Positions 17,318 through 25,979 of a stretch of 64,000 nt of DNA are shown piece by piece. The position numbers and the translations under genes are program-made. The notes beneath the pieces are model-generated. The model was not told the origin of the DNA. It saw only the letters and a list, made by a program, of their open reading frames with translations, and did not search any database. The number at the start of each line of letters is the position of its first letter. Position 1 is the stretch's first letter. The stretch comes from Phascolarctobacterium_B sp045598345 (lineage in GTDB: Bacteria; Bacillota; Negativicutes; Acidaminococcales; Acidaminococcaceae): the NCBI GenBank assembly GCA_045598345.1, contig JAZLLX010000048.1:1-64000 (forward strand), given 5' to 3'.

Positions 17318-19026
17318 AAAACGAATTGACCGGTGCGCAAATCCTTTTGGAGTGCCTGCTGGAACAGGGTGTGGATACGATTTTCGGTTATCCGGGAGGC
17401 ACAATTTTAAATGTGTATGATGCCCTTTACGATTACAAGGACAAGATTAAGCATATTCTGACGGCCCACGAACAAGGGGCCAGCCATGCGGCGGACGGCT
17501 ATGCCCGCTCCACAGGTAAGGTGGGTGTTTGTTTTGCAACCAGCGGTCCTGGCTGTACCAACCTGACCACGGGTATCGCCACAGCCATGATGGATTCTTC
17601 CCCTGTGGTGTTTATTACCTGTAACGTCAGCGGTGATTTGTTGGGCAAGGATTCTTTCCAAGAGGTGGATATCACCGGCATTGCCATGCCTATTACCAAA
17701 TGTAGCTATATGGTAAGTGATGTGCACAAACTGCCGGACGTAGTGCGTCAGGCCTTTGCCATCGCCCGGGGCGGCAGGCCGGGGCCGGTACTAATTGATA
17801 TTCAAAAACCGGTTACGGCGGCGAAAATGGCTTTTACGCCCCTGCCTTTGTCCAAGCATTCTGCAGAGGGGTTGTTGGGGGCATTGATTCGCAGGGCTTC
17901 CCACAACTTGAAGGCACCCGAGCCGGATGCTAACGATATTAAGATTTTGGCGAATATGATTGAAAAGTCCAAAAAGCCCATGTTAATTTGTGGCGGCGGC
18001 GTAGTGCGGAGCCGGGCTCATGTGGAGTTCAGAAAATTCGCCAATAAAATTGATGCGCCGGTTGCCATTACGGTTATGGGCGGCGGCGGTTTTGACGGAC
18101 GGGACCCTTTGACCACGGGCATGATCGGTATGCACGGCAGCCAGGCGTCCAATATGGCAGTGGATGCCTGTGATTTGCTGATTGCTGTGGGTTGCCGTTT
18201 CAGTGACCGGGTGACTTTGAATCCCAAGAATTTTGCGGCGAAGGCCAAGGTTGTCCAGATTGATATTGACCGTAGCGAAATAAACAAAAACGTCAAAACT
18301 GACCACCATATTATAGGTGATGCCAAACAGGTGTTGACGCTGTTGTTGCAACAGGTCAAGAAGCAAAATCACAAAGAATGGAAGAAATACGTCTTTGGGT
18401 TCCCCACGATAACCGAGTATTCCGCGGCCGGCAAAACCTTGAACCCCATGCAGATTTCTGAAACAATCCGCCGGTTGTGCCCGGAGGAAACTATGGTGGC
18501 CACGGACGTGGGCCAGCATCAGATGTGGGCCATTCAACATTTCCACTATTCCTATCCGGGGCAGTTGCTTACAAGCGGCGGTTACGGTACCATGGGTTTC
18601 GGTCTTGGTGCGGCCATTGGCGCCAAAGTGGGCAACCCGGATAAAGAAGTGTTGCATATTACCGGTGACGGTTCTTTCCGGATGAATTGTAATGAGTTGT
18701 GCACCGAAGAACACTATGGTTTGAAAATTATCACCATCCTTTTCAATAATGGCACTTTAGGCATGGTACGCCAGTGGCAAACCCTGATTTATAACAAACA
18801 CTATTCTCAAACCACTTTGGACAGAGGGCCTGACTTTGTGAAGTTGGCACAGGCCTATGGCTTGAACGGGTTCAGGGCCAAGACAGAAAAAGAATTTGAA
18901 AAGGCCTTGACGGCAGCCCTGGCGTCCGATAAAGGCAGTGTGATAGATTGTATTGTGGATATTGATGAAATGGTTCGTCCCATGGTTCCGGCCGGAGAAC
19001 GGATTACCCATTTCATTGTGGATTAA
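17314..19026 (+). CDS. ilvB: acetolactate synthase large subunit
   Basis: 570 residues, a ThDP-dependent enzyme. The catalytic Glu lies in LTAHEQGASHAADGYAR, the FAD-region segment in GMIGMHGS, and the ThDP/Mg motif in HITGDGSFRMNCNELCTEE with NNGTLGMVRQWQ. It forms acetolactate or acetohydroxybutyrate for valine, leucine and isoleucine. Its start overlaps leuA by four bases, and the small subunit follows 13 nt after. Confidence 0.95.
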   Translation: MKNELTGAQILLECLLEQGVDTIFGYPGGTILNVYDALYDYKDKIKHILTAHEQGASHAADGYARSTGKVGVCFATSGPGCTNLTTGIATAMMDSSPVVFITCNVSGDLLGKDSFQEVDITGIAMPITKCSYMVSDVHKLPDVVRQAFAIARGGRPGPVLIDIQKPVTAAKMAFTPLPLSKHSAEGLLGALIRRASHNLKAPEPDANDIKILANMIEKSKKPMLICGGGVVRSRAHVEFRKFANKIDAPVAITVMGGGGFDGRDPLTTGMIGMHGSQASNMAVDACDLLIAVGCRFSDRVTLNPKNFAAKAKVVQIDIDRSEINKNVKTDHHIIGDAKQVLTLLLQQVKKQNHKEWKKYVFGFPTITEYSAAGKTLNPMQISETIRRLCPEETMVATDVGQHQMWAIQHFHYSYPGQLLTSGGYGTMGFGLGAAIGAKVGNPDKEVLHITGDGSFRMNCNELCTEEHYGLKIITILFNNGTLGMVRQWQTLIYNKHYSQTTLDRGPDFVKLAQAYGLNGFRAKTEKEFEKALTAALASDKGSVIDCIVDIDEMVRPMVPAGERITHFIVD

Positions 19027-19039
19027 GGAGGTGATTGCT

Positions 19040-19594
19040 ATGGAAAATAAAATGTTTACCTTGGCGGTACTGGTGGATAATGAAGCCGGTGTGTTAAGTC
19101 AGGTGTCCCGCCTCTTTAGCCGCAAGGGCTATAATATTGAGTCATTGGCAGTGGGACCCACGGATAATCCTGCCGTGTCCCGTATCACTCTTGAGATTTT
19201 TACTGACGAAGACAGAATTACACTGCTGGCCAATCAGTTGCGGAAACTTCTGCCGGTACACAGCGTGAAACTGCTGATGCCCGAGCATTCCATCCGCAGG
19301 GAATTGGTGCTGATCAAGGTGAGGGCAAAAACTTCTGCCATCCGCAGTGAGATTATTCAGGTGGCTTCCATTTTCCGGGCTAATATCATTGACGTGTCCG
19401 TGGGCAGTGTTACCCTGTCCATGATTGGTGACGAACGGAAGCAGGACGGACTTTTGAAAATGCTGGTATCCCACGGAATTTTGGAACTTGTGCGAACCGG
19501 CGTGGTGGCTCTGGAACGGGGCGCTTATACTTTGGGTGAAAATACCAAAGAGAAGAATGAATTCAATATGGGCAAAAATGTTATGCTTGCGTAA
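19040..19594 (+). CDS. ilvN: acetolactate synthase regulatory (small) subunit
   Basis: 184 residues with an N-terminal ACT domain (FTLAVLVDNEAGVLSQVSRL, then YNIESLAVGPT) and the C-terminal conserved RTGVVALERG. It binds valine and controls IlvB. The start at 19040 follows a strong AAGGAGGTGATT site; a longer in-frame extension into ilvB has no ribosome site. About 160-185 residues is the normal size. Confidence 0.94.
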   Translation: MENKMFTLAVLVDNEAGVLSQVSRLFSRKGYNIESLAVGPTDNPAVSRITLEIFTDEDRITLLANQLRKLLPVHSVKLLMPEHSIRRELVLIKVRAKTSAIRSEIIQVASIFRANIIDVSVGSVTLSMIGDERKQDGLLKMLVSHGILELVRTGVVALERGAYTLGENTKEKNEFNMGKNVMLA

Positions 19595-19643
19595 AGCACA
19601 ATGTTTTTCTATAAAAACTTAATTATTTTTAGGAGGTGCCATT

Positions 19644-20666
19644 ATGGCGAAAATGTATTATGAAAAGGATTGTGATTTGAAGTATTTGAACGGCAAAAAG
19701 ATTGCCATCATCGGTTATGGTTCTCAGGGCCATGCTCATGCTTTGAATCTGAAAGACAGCGGTTGTGATGTTTGTGTCGGCTTGCGTAAGGGTTCCAAGA
19801 ACTGGGCTGTGGCAGAAAAGGCCGGTCTGAAAGTTAAAGAAATCCCTGAAGCGGCAAAATGGGCTGATATCGTGATGATTTTGATTAACGACGAAGTTCA
19901 GGCAGATGTTTATAAAAAAGACATCGCTCCCAATTTGGAGCCGGGTAATGCCTTGGCTTTTGCTCATGGTTTCAATATCCGTTACCAACAGATTGTTCCG
20001 CCGGAGGGTGTGGATGTGTTCATGGCTGCACCCAAGGGTCCCGGCCACACCGTCCGTTCCACCTTCGTTGCGGGCAAGGGTGTTCCCTGTCTGGTGGCAG
20101 TGGAACAAAACGCTACCGGCAAGGCCTATGAGATTGCTTTGGCTTACATTGCAGGTATCGGCGGTGCCCGGGCAGGCATTATGGAAACAACCTTCCATGA
20201 TGAAACTGAAACTGATTTGTTCGGTGAACAGACCGTACTTTGCGGCGGGGTAGTTGATTTGATGCGTTGCGGCTTTGAAGTGTTGGTGGAAGCGGGCTAT
20301 GCTCCTGAAAATGCTTATTTTGAATGTATCCACGAAATGAAATTGATCGTGGATTTGATTAACAAGGGCGGTGTGGCCGCCATGAATTTCAGTGTTTCCG
20401 ATACTGCGGAATTTGGCGAATATGTGTCCGGTCCCAGGGTTATTCCTCACGAAGAAACCAAAGCCAGAATGCGTGCGGTTTTGAAAGATATTCAAGACGG
20501 TACCTTTGCCGGCCGTTGGATTGCCGAAAACAAGGCCATGGGGCGTACCTTCTTCAACAGCCACAGAGCGGCTTTGGCTAAGCATCAGATGGAAGTGGTT
20601 GGTGCTGAATTGAGGAAAAATATGTTGTGGGGCGATGACAAGAATTTGGACACCGCATCCAACTAA
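19644..20666 (+). CDS. ilvC: ketol-acid reductoisomerase (class I)
   Basis: 340 residues, the short class I form. The NADPH-binding loop is GYGSQGHAHALNLKDSG with a following RKGSKNW, and the metal and active-site segment is ETDLFGEQTVLCGG with FECIHEMKLIVDL. It converts acetolactate to dihydroxyisovalerate. AGGAGGTG precedes the ATG. It sits between ilvN and ilvD in one operon. Confidence 0.96.
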   Translation: MAKMYYEKDCDLKYLNGKKIAIIGYGSQGHAHALNLKDSGCDVCVGLRKGSKNWAVAEKAGLKVKEIPEAAKWADIVMILINDEVQADVYKKDIAPNLEPGNALAFAHGFNIRYQQIVPPEGVDVFMAAPKGPGHTVRSTFVAGKGVPCLVAVEQNATGKAYEIALAYIAGIGGARAGIMETTFHDETETDLFGEQTVLCGGVVDLMRCGFEVLVEAGYAPENAYFECIHEMKLIVDLINKGGVAAMNFSVSDTAEFGEYVSGPRVIPHEETKARMRAVLKDIQDGTFAGRWIAENKAMGRTFFNSHRAALAKHQMEVVGAELRKNMLWGDDKNLDTASN

Positions 20667-20675
20667 GGAGACAAT

Positions 20676-22337
20676 ATGAGATCTGAACAAGTGAAAACGG
20701 GAGTGGAACGTACTCCCAACCGCAGTTTGTGGTATGCCCTGGGTTACACCGATGCGGAATTGGAGCGTCCCATTATCGGTGTGGTCAGCAGTTTCAATGA
20801 AATTGTGCCGGGCCATATGAATCTGGATAAAATTGCTGAGGCGGTGAAAGCCGGCATCAGAGCGGCGGGAGGAACTCCGGTGGAGTTCCCCGCCATTGCG
20901 GTTTGTGACGGTATTGCGATGGGTCATGTGGGGATGAAATATTCTTTGGTTACCCGTGACCTGATTGCGGACAGCACGGAAGCCATGGCCATTGCCCATC
21001 AGTTTGACGGTTTGGTTATGATTCCCAATTGCGATAAGAACGTGCCCGGCCTGTTGATGGCGGCGGCCCGTTTGAACATTCCTACGATTTTTGTTTCCGG
21101 CGGTCCCATGTTGGCAGGCCGTTTGAACAATGGCCGTCGTACCTGTCTGAGTCATATGTTTGAGGCGGTGGGGGCTTATCACGCAGGCAAACTGGATGAG
21201 GCCGGGGTACAGGAATATACTTTGAACGCCTGCCCCACCTGCGGCAGTTGCAGCGGTATGTACACCGCCAATTCCATGAACTGTCTGACGGAGGCCATCG
21301 GTATGGCTTTGTGTGGCAACGGAACTATCCCTGCGGTTTATTCCGCCCGTCTGCGTCTGGCGAAGGAAACCGGTATGCAGATTATGAAATTGGTGAAGGA
21401 AAACATTCTGCCCAGGGATATTATGACAGCGGCGGCATTCCACAATGCGGAAACGGTGGACATGGCGCTGGGCTGCAGTACAAACACTATGTTGCACTTG
21501 CCGGCTATTGCTCACGAGGCAGGAGTGGACATTGATTTGCACATTGTGAACGATATAAGTAAAGTAACTCCCAATATCTGTCATTTGGCACCTGCCGGTG
21601 ATACTTTTATGGAAGATTTGGATCAAGCCGGCGGAGTGTGGGCAGTGATGAAACGGCTTAGTGATGCAGGACTTTTACAGACCGATATTCCCACGGTTAC
21701 CGGCAAAACCTTGGCCGAGAACATCAAGGATGTTAAGGTTTATGACGATGAAGTCATCAGACCTTTGGACAAGCCCTTTACGGCCACCGGCGGCATTGCG
21801 GTGCTGTACGGCAATTTGGCACCTGACGGCTGTGTCGTGAAACAAAGTGCTGTGGCTCCGGAAATGTTGAAGCATACGGGCCCTGCCAGAGTGTTTGACA
21901 GCGAAGACGAAGCCATCAAGGTTATTTATGCCGGCGGTATCAAGAAAGGTGACGTGGTGGTTATCCGTTATGAAGGGCCCAAGGGCGGTCCCGGTATGCG
22001 GGAAATGTTGAATCCCACCAGTGCCATTGCTGGTATGGGCTTGGACAAAGATGTGGCCCTGATTACGGACGGACGCTTCAGCGGAGCCACCCGCGGCGCT
22101 TCCATCGGTCATGTGAGTCCGGAGGCGGCCAGCGGCGGCAATATCGGTTTGGTACACGAAGGCGATTTAATTAGCATAGATATTGTTGCCAAGACAATTG
22201 AACTGAAGGTCAGTGATGCGGAATTGGCAGAACGCCGCAAGAATTGGGTACCCAACGAACCAAAGGTTAAAACCGGTTATTTGGCCCGTTATGCCAAGAT
22301 GGTTTCCAGTGCGGATAAGGGAGCAATTCTGCAATGA
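20676..22337 (+). CDS. ilvD: dihydroxy-acid dehydratase
   Basis: 553 residues, the IlvD/Edd family. Cluster ligands are in MIPNCDKNVPGLL, NACPTCGSCSGMYTANSMNC and nearby, with GALGCSTNTMLHL-type sequence and GRFSGATRGASIGHVSPEA at the C-terminus. It removes water from dihydroxyisovalerate to give 2-oxoisovalerate. It lies 9 nt after ilvC, and its stop overlaps the start of the next gene (ATGA). Confidence 0.95.
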   Translation: MRSEQVKTGVERTPNRSLWYALGYTDAELERPIIGVVSSFNEIVPGHMNLDKIAEAVKAGIRAAGGTPVEFPAIAVCDGIAMGHVGMKYSLVTRDLIADSTEAMAIAHQFDGLVMIPNCDKNVPGLLMAAARLNIPTIFVSGGPMLAGRLNNGRRTCLSHMFEAVGAYHAGKLDEAGVQEYTLNACPTCGSCSGMYTANSMNCLTEAIGMALCGNGTIPAVYSARLRLAKETGMQIMKLVKENILPRDIMTAAAFHNAETVDMALGCSTNTMLHLPAIAHEAGVDIDLHIVNDISKVTPNICHLAPAGDTFMEDLDQAGGVWAVMKRLSDAGLLQTDIPTVTGKTLAENIKDVKVYDDEVIRPLDKPFTATGGIAVLYGNLAPDGCVVKQSAVAPEMLKHTGPARVFDSEDEAIKVIYAGGIKKGDVVVIRYEGPKGGPGMREMLNPTSAIAGMGLDKDVALITDGRFSGATRGASIGHVSPEAASGGNIGLVHEGDLISIDIVAKTIELKVSDAELAERRKNWVPNEPKVKTGYLARYAKMVSSADKGAILQ

Positions 22338-23485
22338 ATCTTTTTGCTGTTCCTGATTACACAGACGAGCGTAATATTTTAGAGTTGGCTTTAAGGCACG
22401 GTTGGCGTGGTAATCTTTACCACGCCTACTTGCTTTATACCTTGATGATGGATGAAAACCCCTTATCGCTTTTGGCAGAAAGACAGAAACTGACTAACAA
22501 ATCCCTTTATCAGATTGGTTTGTTGCAAATTCAAAAACTTCTTGAAGAAATAAAAAATCTGCCTCAAACTCCAGAAATGGACAGTTTCCGAAATTTTGAA
22601 GCATATCCTGTTTCATCTTTGGTGGGACAGTGGATGAACAACCGCTTGACGGAGTTTAACAAAACTCAAAAAGAGGAAGATTTCTTCAAAATTGTTTTGG
22701 ATTGGTATGAGCAACAGGGATGTGGGGCGCTAAGCACCAGTCACGTTTTTCGGGTGGCATCAGGAAAGGAAACTTTGAACCTGATTCCAGGGGAAAGTCC
22801 CACCGTTTCCTTTAACGACTTGATTGGCTATGAGGCACAAAAAGAGGAACTCTGCACCAATACAGAATCTTTCCTGAAGGGCAGTTTTGCCAACAATGTG
22901 TTGCTATATGGTGATGCCGGCACGGGGAAAAGCACATCTGTTTTGGCCCTTGCGGAGCGTTATGGTAATCAAGGTTTGAAGATTATCCAAATCCATCGTT
23001 CCCAGACGGAACTTTTGCCGATGTTGTTTGATTTTGCCAGAAAACGCAAATTTCACTTTATTATAGCAATGGATGATTTGAGTTTTGAGGAGCATGAGAC
23101 AGAATATAAGGAGCTGAAATCTGCCTTGGAAGGCGATGTTACTTCTTTGCCTCAAAATGTGTTAATCTATGCCACCAGTAACCGGCGTCATCTGATTAGG
23201 GAAAACTGGAACGACCGGGACGATATGGAGCATCAGGGCGATGTGCATCGCAGCGAAACACTGGAAGAGAAACTTTCACTTTCAGCCCGTTTCGGCTTAC
23301 GGATTTTCTATGCGGTGCCGACATATAAAGAATATCAGGCCATGATAAGGCAATTGGCGGAGCATAATCCGGTGGCAAAGGCCATGCCTCCGGACGAATT
23401 GGCGAAACTGGCAGGACGCTGGCAGATATCTGCCGGTTCTACCAGCGGCCGTACGGCTCAGCAGTTCATTAATTCATTACAATAA
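22334..23485 (+). CDS. DUF815-family AAA ATPase
   Basis: 383 residues. The C-terminal two thirds form an AAA module with Walker A GDAGTGKSTSVLALAERYG, Walker B FIIAMDDLSFEE and the sensor region LIYATSNRRHLIRENW, which is characteristic of DUF815 proteins. Residues 1-150 are a helical N-terminal part. The family has no settled function. Four-base overlap with ilvD makes it the last gene of the ilv operon, although a role in branched-chain synthesis is not indicated. Confidence 0.85.
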   Translation: MNLFAVPDYTDERNILELALRHGWRGNLYHAYLLYTLMMDENPLSLLAERQKLTNKSLYQIGLLQIQKLLEEIKNLPQTPEMDSFRNFEAYPVSSLVGQWMNNRLTEFNKTQKEEDFFKIVLDWYEQQGCGALSTSHVFRVASGKETLNLIPGESPTVSFNDLIGYEAQKEELCTNTESFLKGSFANNVLLYGDAGTGKSTSVLALAERYGNQGLKIIQIHRSQTELLPMLFDFARKRKFHFIIAMDDLSFEEHETEYKELKSALEGDVTSLPQNVLIYATSNRRHLIRENWNDRDDMEHQGDVHRSETLEEKLSLSARFGLRIFYAVPTYKEYQAMIRQLAEHNPVAKAMPPDELAKLAGRWQISAGSTSGRTAQQFINSLQ

Positions 23486-23486
23486 G

Positions 23487-23512
23487 AATGCCGTCTTCAA
23501 ACGACATTTTTT
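23487..23512 (+). terminator. predicted terminator of the leuA-ilv-DUF815 operon
   Basis: AATGCCGT-CTTCAA-ACGACATT forms a short stem with one mismatch and runs into TTTTTT directly after the DUF815 stop codon. Confidence 0.55.
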
Positions 23513-23543
23513 CTGTGGGATTTTCGTTTTACAATTGAGATGA

Positions 23544-23624
23544 ATATTCCCAATCGGGAGGCGTCAATTGTTTCCTTACATTCTCATAACGACCGGGGTA
23601 CGGGTGTGGCCTGCTGTGAGTTGG
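23544..23624 (+). pseudogene. 81-nt duplicated fragment of leuA
   Basis: This stretch matches leuA positions 16326-16406 at 76 of 81 bases. It covers the codons for the metal-binding HPHNDRGTG region (here HSHNDRGTG). It has no start and no gene around it, and is bounded by the terminator of the upstream operon and the cstA ribosome site. It is a small, recent-looking dispersed duplication. Confidence 0.85.
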
Positions 23625-23659
23625 TATGGTAGGCCAAAATTTTCACATGGGAGGGAAGC

Positions 23660-25063
23660 ATGATTATACTTTTAGGACTATGCCTTTTAATTTTAGGATT
23701 TCTGTTCTACGGTAATTTTACAGAAAAAGTTTTTCAACCGGACAATCGTCCCACCCCGGCCTATGCCTCGGGTGACGGTGTGGATTTTGTACCTTTGCCG
23801 CTTTGGAAAACATTTTTAATTCAACTTCTGAATATTGCAGGGTTAGGGCCAATTTTTGGCGCTCTGGCAGGAGCCGTGTTCGGTCCCATTGTGCTGCTTT
23901 GGATTGTTTTTGGTTGTGTGTTGGGCGGCGCTGTCCATGACTATATTGCCGGAATGATTTCCCTGCGGCACAACGGCTGTTCCTTAGGTGAATTGATGGG
24001 GCTTTATTTAGGACCGAAGGCACGGGTATTTTTACAATTCTACACTATCATCATGATGATTATGGTTGGTGCTGTATTCACCTCAGGTTCCGTACATCTC
24101 CTGGCAAAAATAACCCCGGATTTTCTAAACGTCAAATTCTGGACAGTAGTAGTGCTTGCTTACTTCTTCATCTGTACCTTCTTGCCTATTGATAAAATTA
24201 TTGGCAAAATTTATCCTATTTTCGGCCTGGTGCTGTTGTTTATGGCAATAGGAATACTTTACAGCGTAATTACTGCCGGTAATTTCAACTTTACCTTAGC
24301 CAACCTGCATCCCCAAAATACCCCTGCCTGGCCTTTTATGTTCGTGGCAGTGGCATGCGGTGCCATTAGCGGTTTCCACGCTACCCAATCGCCCTTAATG
24401 GGAAAATGCCTCCGCTCCGAAAAAGAAGGCCGTTACGCCTTCTATGGAGCCATGATTGCGGAGGGTATCATTGGTTTGGCCTGGGCCGGAGCAGGTTTAG
24501 TATTCTATAACAGCACTGCAGATTTGAACACCGCCTTAAGCAGCATTACCGCCTCCGGCGTAGTTTATAAAATCTCCATGGATACCATGGGTGCCGTTGG
24601 CGGCCTGCTGGCAGTAATCGGTGTCGCCGTTTGTCCCATCACCACAGGTGACACCGCATTAAGGGCGGCTCGTCTGATTGCGGCGGAATGCCTGAACCTG
24701 GAACAGAAAAGTGTTAAAAACCGCCTGCTGCTGACAATACCTATTTTCGCAATAACTATCAGTTTACTGTTCATAAATTTCAACATCCTGTGGCGTTACT
24801 TCGCATGGATTAACCAAACCTTGGCAGTGTTCACACTCATAATGTGTACTTCCTGTTTGGTAAAAGAAGGCAAGGGCTACAAATCCGCCATTACCGCCTT
24901 CCCTGCCGCCTTCATGGTCGCTGTATGTATAACCTACATCCTAATGGCTCCCGAAGGTTTGTCCATGACTGCCGCCCTTGCCTATACCATTGGCGTAACA
25001 GGAGCGCTACTCACATTAATTTGGTGGATAAAAGAAGTTAGAAATCAAAAACAAACTATATAA
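23660..25063 (+). CDS. cstA: CstA-family transporter (carbon starvation protein A)
   Basis: 467 residues with about 12-13 hydrophobic segments. The N-terminal CstA signature is present: YGNFTEKVFQPDNRPTPA, then NIAGLGPIFGALAGAVFGP and GGAVHDYIAGMISLRHNG. This is the short form; E. coli CstA is about 700 residues. Family members take up peptides or pyruvate. A GGGAGGG site precedes the ATG. It stands alone between the leuA fragment and a 900-base repeat region, so its expression is probably independent. Confidence 0.88.
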   Translation: MIILLGLCLLILGFLFYGNFTEKVFQPDNRPTPAYASGDGVDFVPLPLWKTFLIQLLNIAGLGPIFGALAGAVFGPIVLLWIVFGCVLGGAVHDYIAGMISLRHNGCSLGELMGLYLGPKARVFLQFYTIIMMIMVGAVFTSGSVHLLAKITPDFLNVKFWTVVVLAYFFICTFLPIDKIIGKIYPIFGLVLLFMAIGILYSVITAGNFNFTLANLHPQNTPAWPFMFVAVACGAISGFHATQSPLMGKCLRSEKEGRYAFYGAMIAEGIIGLAWAGAGLVFYNSTADLNTALSSITASGVVYKISMDTMGAVGGLLAVIGVAVCPITTGDTALRAARLIAAECLNLEQKSVKNRLLLTIPIFAITISLLFINFNILWRYFAWINQTLAVFTLIMCTSCLVKEGKGYKSAITAFPAAFMVAVCITYILMAPEGLSMTAALAYTIGVTGALLTLIWWIKEVRNQKQTI

Positions 25064-25830
25064 TTAACATCTTCAAAAATGATTTTTTGGGAAATTAGGT
25101 GTCAGGAAAGTCAGCAGAGTGCGGACTTTTTCCGCCCCAGGCGTGGGGCAAAAGTAAATGAAAAGTTAAAAATTAAAAATGAAAAATTATGGTAAAATGT
25201 TCCGTTGATTATAATTGGGAATTTTCGGCAAAGCCGAAAATAGACCATAATTTATGGTTTTTAACCTATAATTTTTAATTTTGTTATGGGTGGTGGGGTC
25301 GCTTGCTTGTAGTTAGAAGTTATAAATTAAAGGTAAGATGTTCCGGTGATTATAGTAGGAAAGTTGGTATAAAGCAAAAGTAACCCTCTCCTTGGGGAGA
25401 GGGAATTAAAGGGTGTGGGGAAAGTTCGATAGGAATTAGAAATGTGAAATGAAGGTAAGATGTTCCGTTGATTATAGCTGGGAAGTTGGTGGTTGAGTTA
25501 CCTCCCTCTTTTGAGGGAGGGGGACTGGCGATGTTTTTTCGGCGGACGGTGGAGGGAGCGATTAGGCAGTGACAAAGTTTTCTGTGTAATCCGCACCCCC
25601 AGCCGCTGAAAAAATTATAAGTTATAAGTTAAAAATGAAAAATTATGGTAGGATGGGCGGTTGATTATAGTAGGAAAGTTCGCATAATGCGGACTTTTTT
25701 GTTTTTAATTACAGGAACTTTTTACCATAATTACTCATTACTAATTACTCATTATCCTAACCTCTAACCTCTAACCCCTAATCCCTATTTATACCATCAT
25801 TCTGCATTCTTAATTTATAATTCTTAATTA
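25064..25830. repeat. long composite intergenic repeat region before yifB
   Basis: No gene in about 900 bases. Plus-oriented motif copies begin at 25191, 25332, 25454 and 25647. An inverted copy (AATTACAGGAACTTTTTACC) at 25707-25726 closes a complete 80-nt element that starts at 25647, whose middle AAGTTCGCATAATGCGGACTT can form a terminator. Other parts are a TTTTCGGC-AAA-GCCGAAAA hairpin (25222-25240), a CCCTCTCC/GGAGAGGG module (25384-25403), a CCTCCCTC/GAGGGAGG module (25501-25520) and 7-nt arrays such as ACTCATT, ACTAATT (25732-25753) and AACCTCT (25759-25775). Confidence 0.85.
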
Positions 25831-25936
25831 AATTTCTCATTGCAATCGTCAAAACCACTAAAATTTTGAAATGTATTGTATACGTGTTGAAATTTTAGGG
25901 ATTTTTCAAACAGTTCTACAAAAATCACGCATAATG

Positions 25937-25945
25937 TGCTATAAT
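25937..25945 (+). promoter_or_regulatory. predicted extended -10 promoter of yifB
   Basis: TGC-TATAAT with no clear -35 box, about 35 nt before the yifB ATG. Confidence 0.5.
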
Positions 25946-25979
25946 ATTTAATCAAAATAAAAAGTACGAGGAGGGCAAA

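Noticed and set aside
19629..21626. 665-codon minus-strand open frame opposite ilvC and ilvD
   Set aside because: A shadow of two conserved genes. The protein has shadow-like composition (very rich in His, Gln and Asn) and no recognisable domain.
25064..25830. CRISPR array
   Set aside because: Repeats are oriented motifs and heptamer runs, not equal-length direct repeats with unique spacers, and no cas gene is present.
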